Source: Deroplatys truncata (taxonomy: Eukaryota; Arthropoda; Insecta; Mantodea; Mantidae). From it: a stretch of 64,000 bases of DNA. This document shows, in pieces, positions 23,518-35,123 of this stretch (its first letter is position 1; every line of letters begins with the position of its first letter). The DNA is taken from the NCBI GenBank assembly GCA_030765065.1, contig CM060984.1, positions 83,725,988-83,789,987 of the forward strand, read 5' to 3'. The notes beneath the pieces were generated by a model, which ran no database searches, was not told where the DNA came from, and worked only from the letters and a program-made list of their open reading frames with translations. Both the position numbers and the translations under genes were made by a program.

Positions 23518-23698
23518 AAAACAAAGGGGAATAAAATCAAGATTCGCAAATTTTCAAGCATGTCCATTTGGTGACGGTTACAAATATCTATAGTTGCAAC
23601 AAGGAATATTTCAAAAACAGCTAATGGTACGAAAACATGTATTTGACTAAAAGTGCGTCTTAATGAGCTCTAAATTCTTTCGTGTAGAAAGTTTTATT

Positions 23699-24548
23699 TG
23701 TTCTACCACGTACGCAGTAGGTAGAGAAGGTATTGCATTTCACCCAAAAATTCGATAACGAGATTTCACCACTTTGAGGCCCCCTGAATCCAAAAAAAAA
23801 AAAGCATTTTTAGAAAAAGGTGCGTGTGTGTCTGTGAACACTAACTAAAAACGAAAAGTCGGATAAATACGAAACTTGATATTTAGGTTCAGTACCTTTC
23901 GCAGATGCCACATAAGGATTTTCAAGAAAATCCTCCACCCCAAACTAACCTTTACATGGAACAATTTTCCAATTTTTTTTATTTTATAAAAATGACTAAC
24001 GATTTTGGTAAAAATACCAAATGTTAAAGATATTTACATGACAAATAAACCTTGAATTTTCTGGGAATAGCCTGCGAAGTCCTCTTCATTTGGAAGGAAT
24101 TTTGCAGAATGTTTTACAGCTGGTAAATGTTAATGGAAAGACAAAAACGTACCACACATAAGATGTTGAAAACACACTCTCTAAAACACACAATTTATAT
24201 CAAATATCGTTTTTGTAGCATCAGCCATTTCCAAGATATCTGTTATTAATGATTCGAATTTTCAATTATCATCACTCTTTTTAAGTCCCATCGATTTTCA
24301 GGTGTTTTCTTGCGATTGCATGGAAACAGTATGGAATTTTAAGGCTAGCGTATAGCGTCCAGCTTTTTAACATTTGACTTTGGGTGTTCCCTTTGTATCG
24401 TAACGAGACATGTAATGAAGTTATTTCTGCAAAGGTTTATTTGGATAAACATGTAGTAGATAGAAAAATAAGCTTTAACAAGAATAGTTTGTATACTCAC
24501 TAATAAACGATTGAGGGTAGAGAAAGTAATGTAAATGTATCACATCAG
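23699..24548 (-). repeat. old HINE-like copy, uninterrupted
   Basis: The minus-strand copy runs from TCTACCACGTACGCAGTAGG to ATGTATCACATCAGATTTT. It is diverged from the young copies but keeps all blocks in order. Its GTAGTAGATAGAAAAATAAGC segment (about 24455) is the empty version of the site occupied by young copies 2 and 3. Confidence 0.75.
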
Positions 24549-24589
24549 ATTTTTTATCTATGTGTTAACATTTATCTATTATAAAAAAT

Positions 24590-24935
24590 TATCAGAAAAA
24601 AGTAAAATAGTCAGAAGTTCACATATTATTCACAGAAAATGATAATATTATTAGACATATTACATTTTAATAAAATGCGTTAGTTTACTTGTAAAGGGTA
24701 GTACGGGATCAGGAAGTTTTCTTTAAAACCTTTATCTCGCACCCTTAGAAGATGCTCAACATAATGCAAGGTTATTAACCGACTTTTCGTTTTTAAGTTA
24801 TGCTGTTTACAGACAGATGGACACACGGAGGGAGAGATACACGAATGAACCATTATCTAAGAACGTAACCAAAAGTGAAATCTTGATATTGAGTTTTTGG
24901 GTGAAATATATTACCTCCTCTACCTCGTAGTGGCT
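24590..24935 (+). repeat. old HINE-like 3' half
   Basis: The 3' half of a diverged copy: TTACTTGTAAAGGGTAGTAC, GTTATGCTGTTTACAGACAG, TTTTTGGGTGAAATATATTACC and an end near CTACCTCGTAGTGG. The 5' half is missing. Confidence 0.65.
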
Positions 24936-24948
24936 TTAACGGTGTTCA

Positions 24949-25767
24949 TTTATGCGTGACCAACATGTCTTAAATAGCCTTGTCATTATTACTGAATGTT
25001 ATATAATTTGAAAATGATTAGAAATTGGTAAAGTGCTACTGCAGAATATGTGTCAAAGTCCTAAAAACTATAGTCTTTTAGATTTTTGTATAAAATGTGC
25101 CAAAAGTGTTTATGTATACCTTAGAGAATCATTTTAAATCGTTCAGCTACATTTAAAGGTACTACAGCTGCCTTATGTCTCTCCACGGAGCATGCATATA
25201 CCTACACCTTAATAGAAGAAAATACATTTTTCTTGGAACAACGTTTTTCATGTTTTCAATGTTTTCAGTTCTTTAAGTAGTAATCAATTTTTCTCAAAAT
25301 TATTACATTTGCTCACTGTATGTCGAAACAGCTTTGCGCAACCTTTCTGCATATTTTGGTAAACCTAAAAAATGTAGAACTGATAGGGGAATATTTTTAT
25401 TGTAAATGTTTCTGAATTTGATTGACACTTATTTCTGTATAGAATCATTGGTTGCTTTTCTTTTCTTTTCTTTTTTACTTGCTTTTTTTCAGGTGAATGG
25501 TTGCATCAGGAAATCCCTTGGAGCATTTGCTTGTTCTAGTTTTTCGAAAAACTAAAACAAGAAAACTGTGCACTTCTTAAATACGACCGATTACAACTTA
25601 ATGAAACTTATACAGTTTGGTCATAAATTCACGTGCAACTATTCTATAAAATTTGAGTTCTTTTGATCAACTTTTAATAAGTGTCATAGCGCTTAAAATA
25701 CAAAATTTGGGTTAAACGTTTTTAGTAGCATCATTCATTTCCACAATATTGTTACAGATTTTATTTT
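24949..25767. other. unassigned interval
   Basis: No gene or repeat family recognised. Confidence 0.5.
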
Positions 25768-26645
25768 TACTTTCTCTACTACGTATAGTAAGTAGGGGAA
25801 GTATTGCATTCCACCCAAAATTTCGATACCGAGATTTCACCGGAAATATATGTTTTGAGACCCACTGAATCCAAAAAAAGCATTTTTGGAAACATGTCCG
25901 TGTGTGTGTCTGTGTGTGTGTGTGTGTGTCTGTGTGTGTGTCTGTGTGTCTGTGAACAGCATAACTCAAGAACGAACAGTCGGATAAACACCAAACTTGG
26001 TATTTAGGTTCAGTATCTTCCAGAGATGCGACACGAAGGTTTTCAAGAAAATTCCCCCACCCCAGACTACCCTTTACATGGAACATTTTTCGAAAATTTT
26101 AATTTTCTCAAAAATGGCTCTAACGATTTTGATGAAAATATCATATGTTTAAGATAATGTCATGAGAAATGAAATGTATATCTCGGATATTCTGGGAATG
26201 TCTCCAAAAGTATTCTTCATTGTGAACGCCTTTTGCATAACTGGTAAACCGTAAGAGATAGACAGAATTTTACTACACAAAAAATGTAGATCGCGTTAAA
26301 ATACACAACTTATGTCATATACATTTATTTTGTTGAGTGAACCGTTTTCGAGATATTGTTTGTTATTTCCTTAAATATTTCAATACTTATACTTTTTTCT
26401 CAAATTCGTTATTCATTTTTTTTGTCCTGGACATGCAAAGAGAATGAAATGCGCCACATAGCAACCAGCGTTAATATATTTGACTATCGCTTATAACCTA
26501 CCATATTCCCCTTGCATCTACAAGAAAATTACCAATATGATTGACATCTCGATATCTCGATTAACATGAAGCATATGGAGAATAGGCGTTTGTAAAAATA
26601 GATTGTACAAGAGTAGAGAAAGTCATGTGAGTGTAACACATCAGA
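25768..26645 (-). mobile_element. HINE-like element, young copy 5
   Basis: Complete minus-strand copy: TACTTTCTCTACTACGTATA at the left, ending AGTGTAACACATCAGA at the right. A GT/CTGT microsatellite spans about 25900-25955. It agrees closely with copies 1 and 3. Confidence 0.85.
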
Positions 26646-26833
26646 TTTTTTTTATATTTGATGTGTGAAAATGTGCAATTCTTCTTTATTTCCAGCATGA
26701 GTCGGTGACAACTGATGACATTTTTTCCCAGTAAATCACAAGGAGATCTCGAATTGTATTGACATAACATACCCCAATGGCGACTTATAACGCAGTAAGT
26801 CCAATTGGCGTAAAATGGCCGTACCGCCATGTT

Positions 26834-27080
26834 GCCGTGGTAGCTCAGTGGTTAGAGCAACCGGACGGAGACCGGGAGATTCGTGGTTCAAATTCCGGCG
26901 ACGACATTGAATTATTCAGTCGCCAGACTGTAGGAGGATAGGATACGTAAGTATGGGGTCATTAATGATTGAGCCAGGCACACATAGCTTTGGTGCACAA
27001 GGGAAGAGATGGAATTAGATGATTGGTTTGAACATACATAGCAAATGTTAAACAAGGATAGAGAGAGGTAGTCATTGAAG
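26834..27080 (+). mobile_element. SINE with tRNA-like head
   Basis: Positions 26834-26905 read like a tRNA: GCCGTGGTAGCTCAGTGGTTAGAGC gives an A box and paired D arm, and GTGGTTCAAATTCCG gives a B box. The acceptor ends pair at only about five of seven positions, the T-stem is weak and the anticodon loop lacks the usual T at position 33. It is therefore more likely a SINE head, followed by a unique body with CAGTCGCCAGACTGTAGGAGG. A real but decayed tRNA gene is the alternative. Confidence 0.6.
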
Positions 27081-27639
27081 GTGTCCCACCAAATATGTAA
27101 ATTGAGGTGTTAAAACATAAGTTCGGTTATTTGATTTTCATAGCACGCTAGATGCATACGCCAATGAGAATCAGTGTTGCAGATCTTGGCGGGAGTAAAA
27201 GTGTCGCTTTCTGGAGGTAAAACCTATTTTTATTGCACTGTCTGATTAAAGATGTTCATTGTGGGGGCGGCACGCATAGATTCCGTTAGATACGGAAACT
27301 GTGAACCTATCAGAAGTGTAGCTAGAGTCTCTTAGAAAGGCAGGTGACACTTTAATGAGATAAAATGCTGAGAAGAAAATTACGTCAGAGAAATAGGCCA
27401 GTGCCCCAAAGTTATCGTCTCTTAGTATAGAAATATAAATAAATGTACAATACCGCAAGTTTTATTGAATTCGTTATTACTAATTCTCTCTGATAATCAC
27501 TCCCTAGAGTTAAGAGCAATAGCCAGGCAACACAACCTAGAGGACAGATCTGTATCTCACAGCCAATACCGACGTCCTCCAGCCACATGAGACAACTCCG
27601 CTACACTTGTGTGAGTAATGTATGCTATAGATATGAAAA
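27081..27639. other. unassigned interval
   Basis: No gene or repeat family recognised. Confidence 0.45.
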
Positions 27640-27695
27640 TAAACGCTAGTGGGTGGAGAAAGTCGTGTGATTATAACACATACGATATTTTTAGA
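27640..27695 (-). repeat. HINE-like 5' end fragment
   Basis: GGGTGGAGAAAGTCGTGTGA followed by TTATAACACATACGATATTT is a diverged, reversed 5' terminus of the family. Confidence 0.5.
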
Positions 27696-27719
27696 TAACT
27701 TTTTAAATGTATTTATTTA

Positions 27720-28490
27720 AGTTCGCAGGACTCTATGCTTTCTTTTCGGTCGCAATATTACAGTGCTAAAATAATCAGGTATACAAAAAATAATAATGGA
27801 ACAACAAGGACTATTGCTAGAATATATATATATATATATGTATGTATAAAATAATACATAAGTAACTACAAAATAGCATGACAAGTAATTAAGGGATACA
27901 AAGCAATGTATTACAATTTAAATTGATTTATACACAGAAAGATCTTTAAAATAACTGACAGTATTATGAAATAACTTTGGATTATTCAGAGATGTGGTAA
28001 CTTCTAGTATTCACTGCTTCTTCTTAGCTATATTATATGTGGTACATTCTTCCTTATATTCTGTAAGGATGTGGTTTACTGTTAGGAATGTTCTACAGGA
28101 ACTGCATATTGGCATCTCTTCTTTGGATAGCAGATAGCAATGAGAGATTAATAAAACTTGATCTCTTTCTAGCGTATGTATAGATAGCGTGTATTCATAT
28201 AGAGGTCCATTGTGTCCCAAAGGTCCTTAATCTTCTTATTTATGAATGACAGTAAATCTCTGTGAGGAGTATGGATGTTTTGGATTGAGGAGTTTAGTGT
28301 GATTTTCTTTGCTGCAAGGTCTGCCAGGTTATGCCACAACGTGAAAGTATTCATAATAAGATAATTTATTTTCCCTTTATTTTCAATGAATGGATCAGCA
28401 TCTGAATGTTCTGTATTAGTATAGTAGATCAATTTTGTGTAATATTTGCAACACACATGGTAATATGTGTTCACTAGCTGTGCATGCAAC
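27720..28490 (-). pseudogene. 3' end of a LINE ORF2 (RNase H to C-terminal zinc region)
   Basis: On the minus strand, 28169-28489 includes NLADLAAKKITLN and HTPHRDLLSFINKKIKDLWDTM, which resembles the end of the RNase H domain of jockey/I-type retrotransposons. After a frameshift, 28011-28150 reads RDQVLLISHCYLLSKEEMPI, then CSSCRTFLTVNHILTEYKEE, matching the usual CxxC...VxHIL C-terminus. What follows (27720-28010) would be the 3' untranslated region, ending near a (TA)n tract at about 27822-27838. The reverse transcriptase and endonuclease are absent: a 5'-truncated dead copy, usual for target-primed insertion. Confidence 0.65.
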
Positions 28491-28499
28491 TCATCTTAC

Positions 28500-29048
28500 A
28501 TTAATAATTCTGAAGCTGCGTTTCCATTTCCCAACTAAATATGCTTTTGCTAAAGTGAAGAGGACCTTCGTGAACTGTAGCACTTGCATTTCGTCGTAAT
28601 ATCATTAACTTCTGAACAATTTAACCGTACCCTCCTTTCCAAACGTTTTCTACTTGAGTTTCTCGTGAATACCACGGCGAACCGTGTTTCCAAGAGGCTC
28701 TTCAGCGTGCTCGTTGACGGCTGGTATTCCGTTTGTACTAAGAACCTTCTACCAGAGTTGAAGTCTCTAATTTGTACTGCGTCTCGTAACTAAGGGCACA
28801 GCAGCAAACTAAATTGCTGTGTAAGAATCTTGGGAAGCTCACTGTGTAATATTTGCTAGCTATTCCTGTTCACTTGTCGTTCTTGTAGAAACATTCTCCC
28901 AAATCAGTTTCGTACATTGCTTATGCGTTATCTCACTATTATCTCCACAAAGCTTGACCTTCAAAGTATCTAAAGTATTCCTTCCACACTAATTGCTTCC
29001 TTTAATGGAAGGAGGTATACTTCAAGAATGACAAAATCAGTAAAATTA
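28500..29048. other. unassigned interval
   Basis: No gene or repeat family recognised. Confidence 0.45.
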
Positions 29049-29057
29049 TCATATATT

Positions 29058-30310
29058 TTCTTTCTCTACCATGCATATATTGGGCAGGGAAAGTATTGTA
29101 TTCCACCAAAACATTCTATATCCAAATTTTACCGAAATATATGTTTTGAAGACCATGAATAAAAAGCCTTTTTTACTTTCTCTACTACGTATAGTAAGTA
29201 GGGGAAGTATTGTATTCCACCCAAAAATTCGATACCGAGATTTCACCGGAAATACATGTTTTGAGACCCCCTGAATCCAAAAAAAGCATTTTTGGAAACA
29301 TGTCCGTTTGTGTGTCTGTGTCTGTCTGCGAACAGCATAACTCAGAAACGAACAGTCGGATAAACACCAAACTTGGTATTTAGGTTCGGTATCTTCCAAG
29401 GATGCGACACGAAGGTTTTCAAGAAAATCCCCCACCCCAGAGTACCCTTTACATGGAAGATTTTTCGAAAATTTTAATTTTCTCAAAAAATGGCTCTAAC
29501 GATTTTGATTAAAATATCATATGTTTAAAATATTTTTATGACAAATAAAATGTATATCTTGAATTTTATGGGAATGTCTCCAAAAGTATTCTTCATTGTG
29601 AACGACTTTTGTATAACTGGTAAACCATAAGAGATAGACAAAATTTTACTACACAAAAAATGTAGATTGCGTTAAAATACACAGTTTATGTCATATACAT
29701 TGTTTTTGTTTAGTGAACCATTTTCGAGATATTGCTTGTTATTCCCTTAAATTTTCCAATAATTATACTTTTTCTCAAATTCGTTATTCATTTTTTTATG
29801 TTCTGGACATGCAAAGAGAATGGAATGCGTCACATAGCAACCAGCGCTTAAAACCTACCATATTCCCCTTGCATCTACAAGAAAATTAGCAATAAGATCG
29901 ACATCTCGATATCTCGATTAACATGAAGCATATGGAGAATAAGCGTTTGTAAAAATAGTTTGTACAAGAGTAGAGAAAGTCATGTGAGTGTAACACATCA
30001 GATTTTTTAGGAACATATCCGTGTCTGTGTTTGTGTGTGTCTTCCAAAAATGTGACATTAAGATATTCAAGAAAATTCCTTTTCCTATTACACGGAAAAG
30101 TTTTTATTATTTTAAAAACGACTGTAACCGTTTTGATTACAATCTCATGTTTAATATAGTGATCTGAGAAATGTGTACCCTGAATTTTCTGTGAATAGCT
30201 TATGAATTTCGCTTCGTTTGATTGAATTTTATATAATGCTGTATGGCAAGGATATCATTGACAAAAACTTACTACAGTAAAAATGTAGAGCTCATTAAAA
30301 TACTCAGTTT
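29058..30310 (-). repeat. old HINE-like copy interrupted by young copy 6
   Basis: The minus-strand 3' end of an older copy (CTCTACCATGCATATATTGG, CACCAAAACATTCTATATCC, ACCGAAATATATGTTTTG) runs to AAAAAGCCTTTTTT at 29173. It resumes after the young copy with TTTTTTAGGAACATATCCGTG at about 30003 and continues to about 30310. Confidence 0.7.
29174..30002 (-). mobile_element. HINE-like element, young copy 6 (nested)
   Basis: Complete minus-strand copy from TTACTTTCTCTACTACGTAT to GTGTAACACATCAGA. The GT tract is short (about 29308-29330). It was inserted in a run of T inside an older copy of the same family. Confidence 0.85.
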
Positions 30311-30639
30311 TTGCTAAATAAAGTTTAGCTATTTTCACGTTTTTCTAAAAATGCTTTCCATGTGTTGAGGGGATCCCAAAAGTGTATTTCTGGTGAAACC
30401 TTAATGTGGATTTTTTTATGAAAGTAAATATAGATATTAAAATCAATACGTTGCCCTACCGCTTTTGTTTCTCGTGCCAATTTAGAAACGTTGGATTTCA
30501 CAGCAAGCAAATAGTAAACTAAGATTTCTTTTTCTCTCAATTGCAGGATCTGAAAATTGCATTCTGACAATTCGTGACATTATAAGGAAAGGGAGAAAAT
30601 CTGTCATATTAATTTTCACTCAGTTAAATTTCGAGGGAC

Positions 30640-31080
30640 CTTAACGATCTGTTCTGTGCCTGAGGACCCGGCATAAGGTGCTTTTTTCCTGCGATGGGAT
30701 TAGATTGTGAAGCGGAGGGGAATGACATTGTACCGATGCCCCACGAGGCAGACTGAAGACCCCGGTGCAACGCCCGCCCCAAGGGGCGGTCTTATACTCC
30801 GGCAACCAGCAGAAGGACGGAGGAAGTTAACAGAGAGCATCCTTTTCCCCTTGCCATGCTGCACCGAAACACCATCACCGACTTTGAAACAGACCAAACG
30901 GGATCAAGGATGAATGAAATGATTAATGCAGCGAAATGAAGGGAGAGGAAATTCGGGGATGAAAGAAACCACTCCAGAATTCGTCTGACGACCCGGGAAA
31001 ACCCCGATAAAAACCATAGGTCAGAGTAGGCGGTCTCAGGGAACGTTGTCGCCCTTGCCATCCCGCTCTGTTTCTGAAGT
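30640..31080 (-). mobile_element. tRNA-derived SINE, family C, copy 1
   Basis: Related over most of its length to 49560-50095: both share AGAGAGCATCCT.TTCCCC, then AAATGAAGGGA.AG.GAATTCGGGG, then GAAAGAAACCACTCCAG and a GGAAAA...ATGGGTCAGAGT-like end. The head (about 31020-31080, minus) is diverged. The GC content is higher than the surroundings. Confidence 0.65.
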
Positions 31081-31127
31081 AGCTAATCCAGATATTACAA
31101 GCCGTTCCTATGTAGCAGCTAAGTGTA

Positions 31128-31581
31128 CAGTCGAGTGCATGGAAACCTGCCTATATTGTAATGTGCAGTGATTTCTGTTTGTGGGAAATACTAAACCACC
31201 TCTGCCACTCCCAGCGCCCACCTCTTAGCTGGTTCTAGCACTCCACTTAATGTTTGTATCACTCCCTACAACATTTCCTTCGCTTCTGAACCTGCCAACG
31301 TTTGACATCAAACCAATATGAAACGGACTGACACGGTGTGAACCGTCATTCCGAAGTATACCTTCCGGACATTCAGGTTTTTTTGCACTCCTCCACTTTC
31401 GCCGCTCACCTATGCCTGATCCTTATTCATAGGCTAATGCGTTTGTGTCGGACTTGAACTCAAATCAATAAGAGATTGGCTCACCCAAGAGCACACAAAT
31501 AAGGAGTTTCTGCCCAACATTAAACAAATGAAAACACCAAGGGAAACCAGAACCATCAGCACGTTTCCGTGCACTCGACTG
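31128..31581. mobile_element. Tc1/mariner-type MITE
   Basis: The 19-bp inverted repeats CAGTCGAGTGCATGGAAAC (31128-31146) and, reversed, CAGTCGAGTGCACGGAAAC (31563-31581) differ at one base. TA lies on both outer sides (31126-31127 and 31582-31583). The 454-bp element has no transposase segment, so it is a non-autonomous passenger of a Tc1-like enzyme. Confidence 0.75.
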
Positions 31582-31583
31582 TA

Positions 31584-32330
31584 TCACTATAAGCCATCCT
31601 TAAATTACAGGCTCCTGCTTAAGCAATGTATGCAAAGAGGTAGAGGTTACAGTGGTCGTGAGGTAATAATGTTTCCCTCCGGACTGGGCTGTTAGGAATT
31701 TATTTCTTCAGTTCAAAATCAGAACCGTTTAGTTACGTTAATCATTGTATAATGTCTCCGATTAAGCATAAAATAGATATATTAACTGTATGGAATGTAT
31801 ATTTACAATTCCATTTTGTAGTTTTAAAAACATTTCTTTAGCAGCTTACATACAGTGTGATTCCATTACAGTAAATTACAGAACCGTTTATCCAGTTAAA
31901 GTTTCTAAATGCTCTAACATCTAATTGCTCTCAAAAATATCAGCAACCGCTTTGCGCGAATATCGAATAATAAGAAACGAATATTATTAGATTCTCAGGA
32001 CGAGCCCCCTCCATTTAACGTCCTGTTGTGAGTTCTTGGCACGCATTCTTGAATGTCAGACAGATGACCTTAGTTGTATAGCGCTTTCCTGTACCTTCTA
32101 CTTTGCTTCTATGAGGTTGCGGTATTGAAATAACCAAACGTTATAGTTTTTATACTCACTTTTAGAGGTAGAGAAAAGTATCCGGCTACAGTTGGTTAAT
32201 GGTTTAAATGACTTAAGCATATATATGACTAGGATAATTAATAGGGTATACATTATGAACCTTTTCAAACAATCCTTTCAAAGTCAACCTTCAAGTTACA
32301 ACTCGTCCTTCTCTTAGTTAAAAGACCCGA
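31584..32330. other. unassigned interval
   Basis: No gene recognised. A short HINE-like 3' end may lie at about 32150-32180 (TTTTAGAGGTAGAGAAAAGT). Confidence 0.4.
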
Positions 32331-32334
32331 TGCG

Positions 32335-33530
32335 CTACATTCACATGACTTTCTATAGCCACTGCCGTTTATTTGTATACTCTTCGACAACTAATTCCTA
32401 CGAAAGCTTATTTTTCTGCCCACTTCATGATAATCCAGATAAACGTTTGGAGAAATAATTTCGGTGCACATTTCGCTAAACATACAAGAGGATACAGAAG
32501 GCTGAAGCGATAGTCAAATGTTTAAAATGCGTTTCTCTATATTATGGCTTTGAAACTCCACTCTTTGCATGACCACAAGAAAGAATAGAATAGCTACTCA
32601 CACATCAAAAAGTATAAAGTATTTGAAAATTCAAACCTATATAACAAAGAATATTTCGGAAATGGTTAATGATAGAAAAAATTGTTATTTCACATAAATT
32701 GTGTGCTTTAACGAAACCCACATTTTTTGTGTAGTACGTTTTTGTCTTTCTCTTGAGGTTTGACAGTTATACAAAACTTTTTTCAGAAAATTGTACCTCA
32801 GGAAATTCAAGGTAGACATTTATAGTCATGCAACCGAGCGAGATGGCTCCGCGGTAACGTGTAAGGCTCACATTAGTGAAGTTCCGGGTTCAACTCCCTT
32901 CGACCGTCCACTTTGACCTTGAGTTTTTCGTGATTATCCCTGGTCGGTTGGCGAATACTCGAATGGTTTCTCTTCTAACGCGATTTGCTTTCCCTCATTT
33001 TGCTTTCATGTTTCAAGTGTGAGTCAGTGCCTGACAGATGGCGTGGTATTTTGCTCCAAGGAAAGTGTATTCACCATAAGCACCAGAGAGCTACAAGGGT
33101 CGTTCATTTCCCTTTCCACATAGCTCCAGTAGTAGGTCGGATCTTAGCTAGAATTGTTAGGGGTTTCTGCGCATCTCTGTGGCCTGCTGCCTGCAGACCA
33201 TAGTCCCCTGTGCTTCCGTCACTTCATCCTTCCTCCTGGGGGTGGAAGGCATAATGGATTTGTGCAGGTCGCGGTGAGCAGGTTTGGCATTTCGTTGTAA
33301 AACCTATTAGTAATGCAAATGTATTAAACACATGTTCTAATCAAAATCGTTAGAGATATACTTTAGTAAATGAAAAACAACGAAGTATCGTATTTTCCAC
33401 GAAAAGAGACACATGCAAGCACACACACTCAGGGAGTCCATGCGATAAAAACTTGCATTTCCGATGAAATCTTAACATCAAATTTTTGGGTGGAATACAA
33501 TACTTCCTCTACCTTCTATGGCTAGGCAGT
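32335..33530 (+). repeat. old HINE-like copy with SINE insertion
   Basis: Starts GATGCGCTACATTCACATGAC at about 32332, passes the conserved AATCCAGATAAACGTTTGG and CCCACATTTTTTGTGTAGTA blocks, and is interrupted at 32834-33307. It resumes with GTATTAAACACATGTTCTAATCAAAATCG and ends near 33530 (CTCTACCTTCTATGG). Confidence 0.7.
32834..33307 (+). mobile_element. tRNA-derived SINE, family B, full length
   Basis: The head GAGCGAGATGGCTCCGCGGT contains an A box, and GTTCCGGGTTCAACTCCC contains a B box. The middle has GTTTTTCGTGATTATCCCTGGTCGG and GGCGAATACTCGAATGG, the shared SINE core. The tail holds GGGGTTTCTGCGCATCTCTGTGGCC. The flanks TAGTCATGCAA (32823-32833) and TAGTAATGCAA (33308-33318) form an 11-bp target duplication with one mismatch. 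Confidence 0.85.
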
Positions 33531-33589
33531 TAAAAAACTAAAAACATTTCAGTTGAAAATTTAGGCTTATGTGTGTGGTACGGATACTT

Positions 33590-34925
33590 TACTTTTTCTA
33601 CCACGTACCGACATAGGTGGAGAATGTATTGCATTCCACTCAAAAATTCCATATCCAGATTTCATGGCAAAAACATATTTTGAGAGCTCCTGAATCCAAA
33701 AACAGCATTTTTAGGAAAAAATTCCGTGTGTGTCTGTAAACAGCAAAACTCAAAAACGAAAAGTCGGATAAATACCAAGGTTCATTCAGTACCTTCCAAG
33801 GATGCGACACAAAGATTTTCAAGAAAATACCCCTCCCAAACTATTCTTTACATAAGAACATTTTTCAAAATTTTTCATTTTCTAAAAAACGGCTGTAACA
33901 ATTTTTGATTAAAATACCATATATTAAAGATATAAACATGATAAATAAAATGTATAATGAAGTTTACTTCATTCGGAATAAGTTTTGCACAAACCTGTAT
34001 AACTGGTAAACGTAAGGCGATGAACGAAAGCATACTGTATAAAATATGATGTACCTGAGAGGGCTAAGAGGCAGTAAAAGCGGAATTTGTGACCTATGTG
34101 GAGGCAGTGAAAGCACAGAACATTATATGGCAGAATGAAGGAATTAGCAGAATGGAGACAAAAACTATCGGAGGCAAAATGGGAAAAATGAATGGAAAAA
34201 CAGTAGCAATTAAAATGTTGACAAGAAAAGAAGAAAGGAAAAATAACAATATGGGGGAGTTTTAAAGAAAGTAAAGGAGAAATGGATTAGAAAAGTAAGA
34301 GAGATAAGAAAGGTAGAAGGGCATACGGAGGAGGGAGAGGATGGATCATGGGTGATTAAGGGTAGCAAGGGATGCTCAGCTGCGTCTTAAGTCCTGGGTG
34401 CCAGGCTAAATGAGCATTATAGGTAGAACATAGCTGGCAAGAAAATTTGTACGTAGGTTAAGTTTGGTTACAAGTGAAATATTGTAAAAAAGGATTGTGT
34501 GTAAAAAGATGTACAAATAAAGTTTATTAATTCATTCATTCAATAAAATGTGTTGATCTCTTTAAAACACACAATTTATTTAAAATAGCTTTTGTGGCAT
34601 CAGCTATGTCCGAGATATCTATTTTTAATTACTCGAATTGTTCAATATTTAGCCATTTAGTCCTTTCGATTTTCAGCTGTTTCTCGCGATATCACTGAAA
34701 GAGTATGGAATTTTAACGCCACGTATAGCGTCCAGCTCTAAAATATTTGACTGTTGCTATTCCCTTTGTATCTGTAACGAAATATGTAATGTAGCTGTTT
34801 CTGGAAAGCTTTATCTCGATTAAAACGAAATATGTAGAAAAGTAAGTTTTCATTAGAATAGTTTGTATACACACTAATAAACTATATAGGGTGCAGAATG
34901 TAACATTCTCTACCCTCTATGTAAC
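33590..34925 (-). repeat. old HINE-like copy with LINE insertion
   Basis: The minus-strand 3' end is at about 33595 (TTTTTCTACCACGTACCGACA). The internal blocks run to about 34050, resume at about 34545 (GTGTTGATCTCTTTAAAACACAC) and end with ATACACACTAATAAAC and GTGCAGAATGTAACATTC. Confidence 0.7.
34053..34545 (+). mobile_element. 5'-truncated LINE, 3' end with ATTC-type tail
   Basis: Opens with LRGLRGSKSGICDLCGGSES, then TEHYMAE, the Cys-rich C-terminal motif of a LINE ORF2 (CxxC...EHxxxxC). Stop codons follow and then an untranslated region. The tail is (ATTC)n-like (ATTAATTCATTCATTCAAT, about 34526-34544) rather than poly(A). Flanking words ATAAAATATGATG and ATAAAATGTGTTG may be a decayed target duplication. 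Confidence 0.6.
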
Positions 34926-34938
34926 TACATAATTCTTT

Positions 34939-35076
34939 TTACTTTCTCTACTACGTATAGTAAGTAGGGAAAGTATTTTATTCCACCCAAAACTTAATAC
35001 CGAGATTTCACCGGAAATACATGTTTTGAGACCCCCTGAATCCAAAAAAGCATTTTTGAAACATGTCCGTGTGTGT

Positions 35077-35123
<47 letters not shown>

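Noticed and set aside
26834-26905. Functional tRNA gene
   Set aside because: The acceptor stem pairs at about five of seven positions, the T-stem is weak and position 33 of the anticodon loop is not T. A SINE head is more likely.
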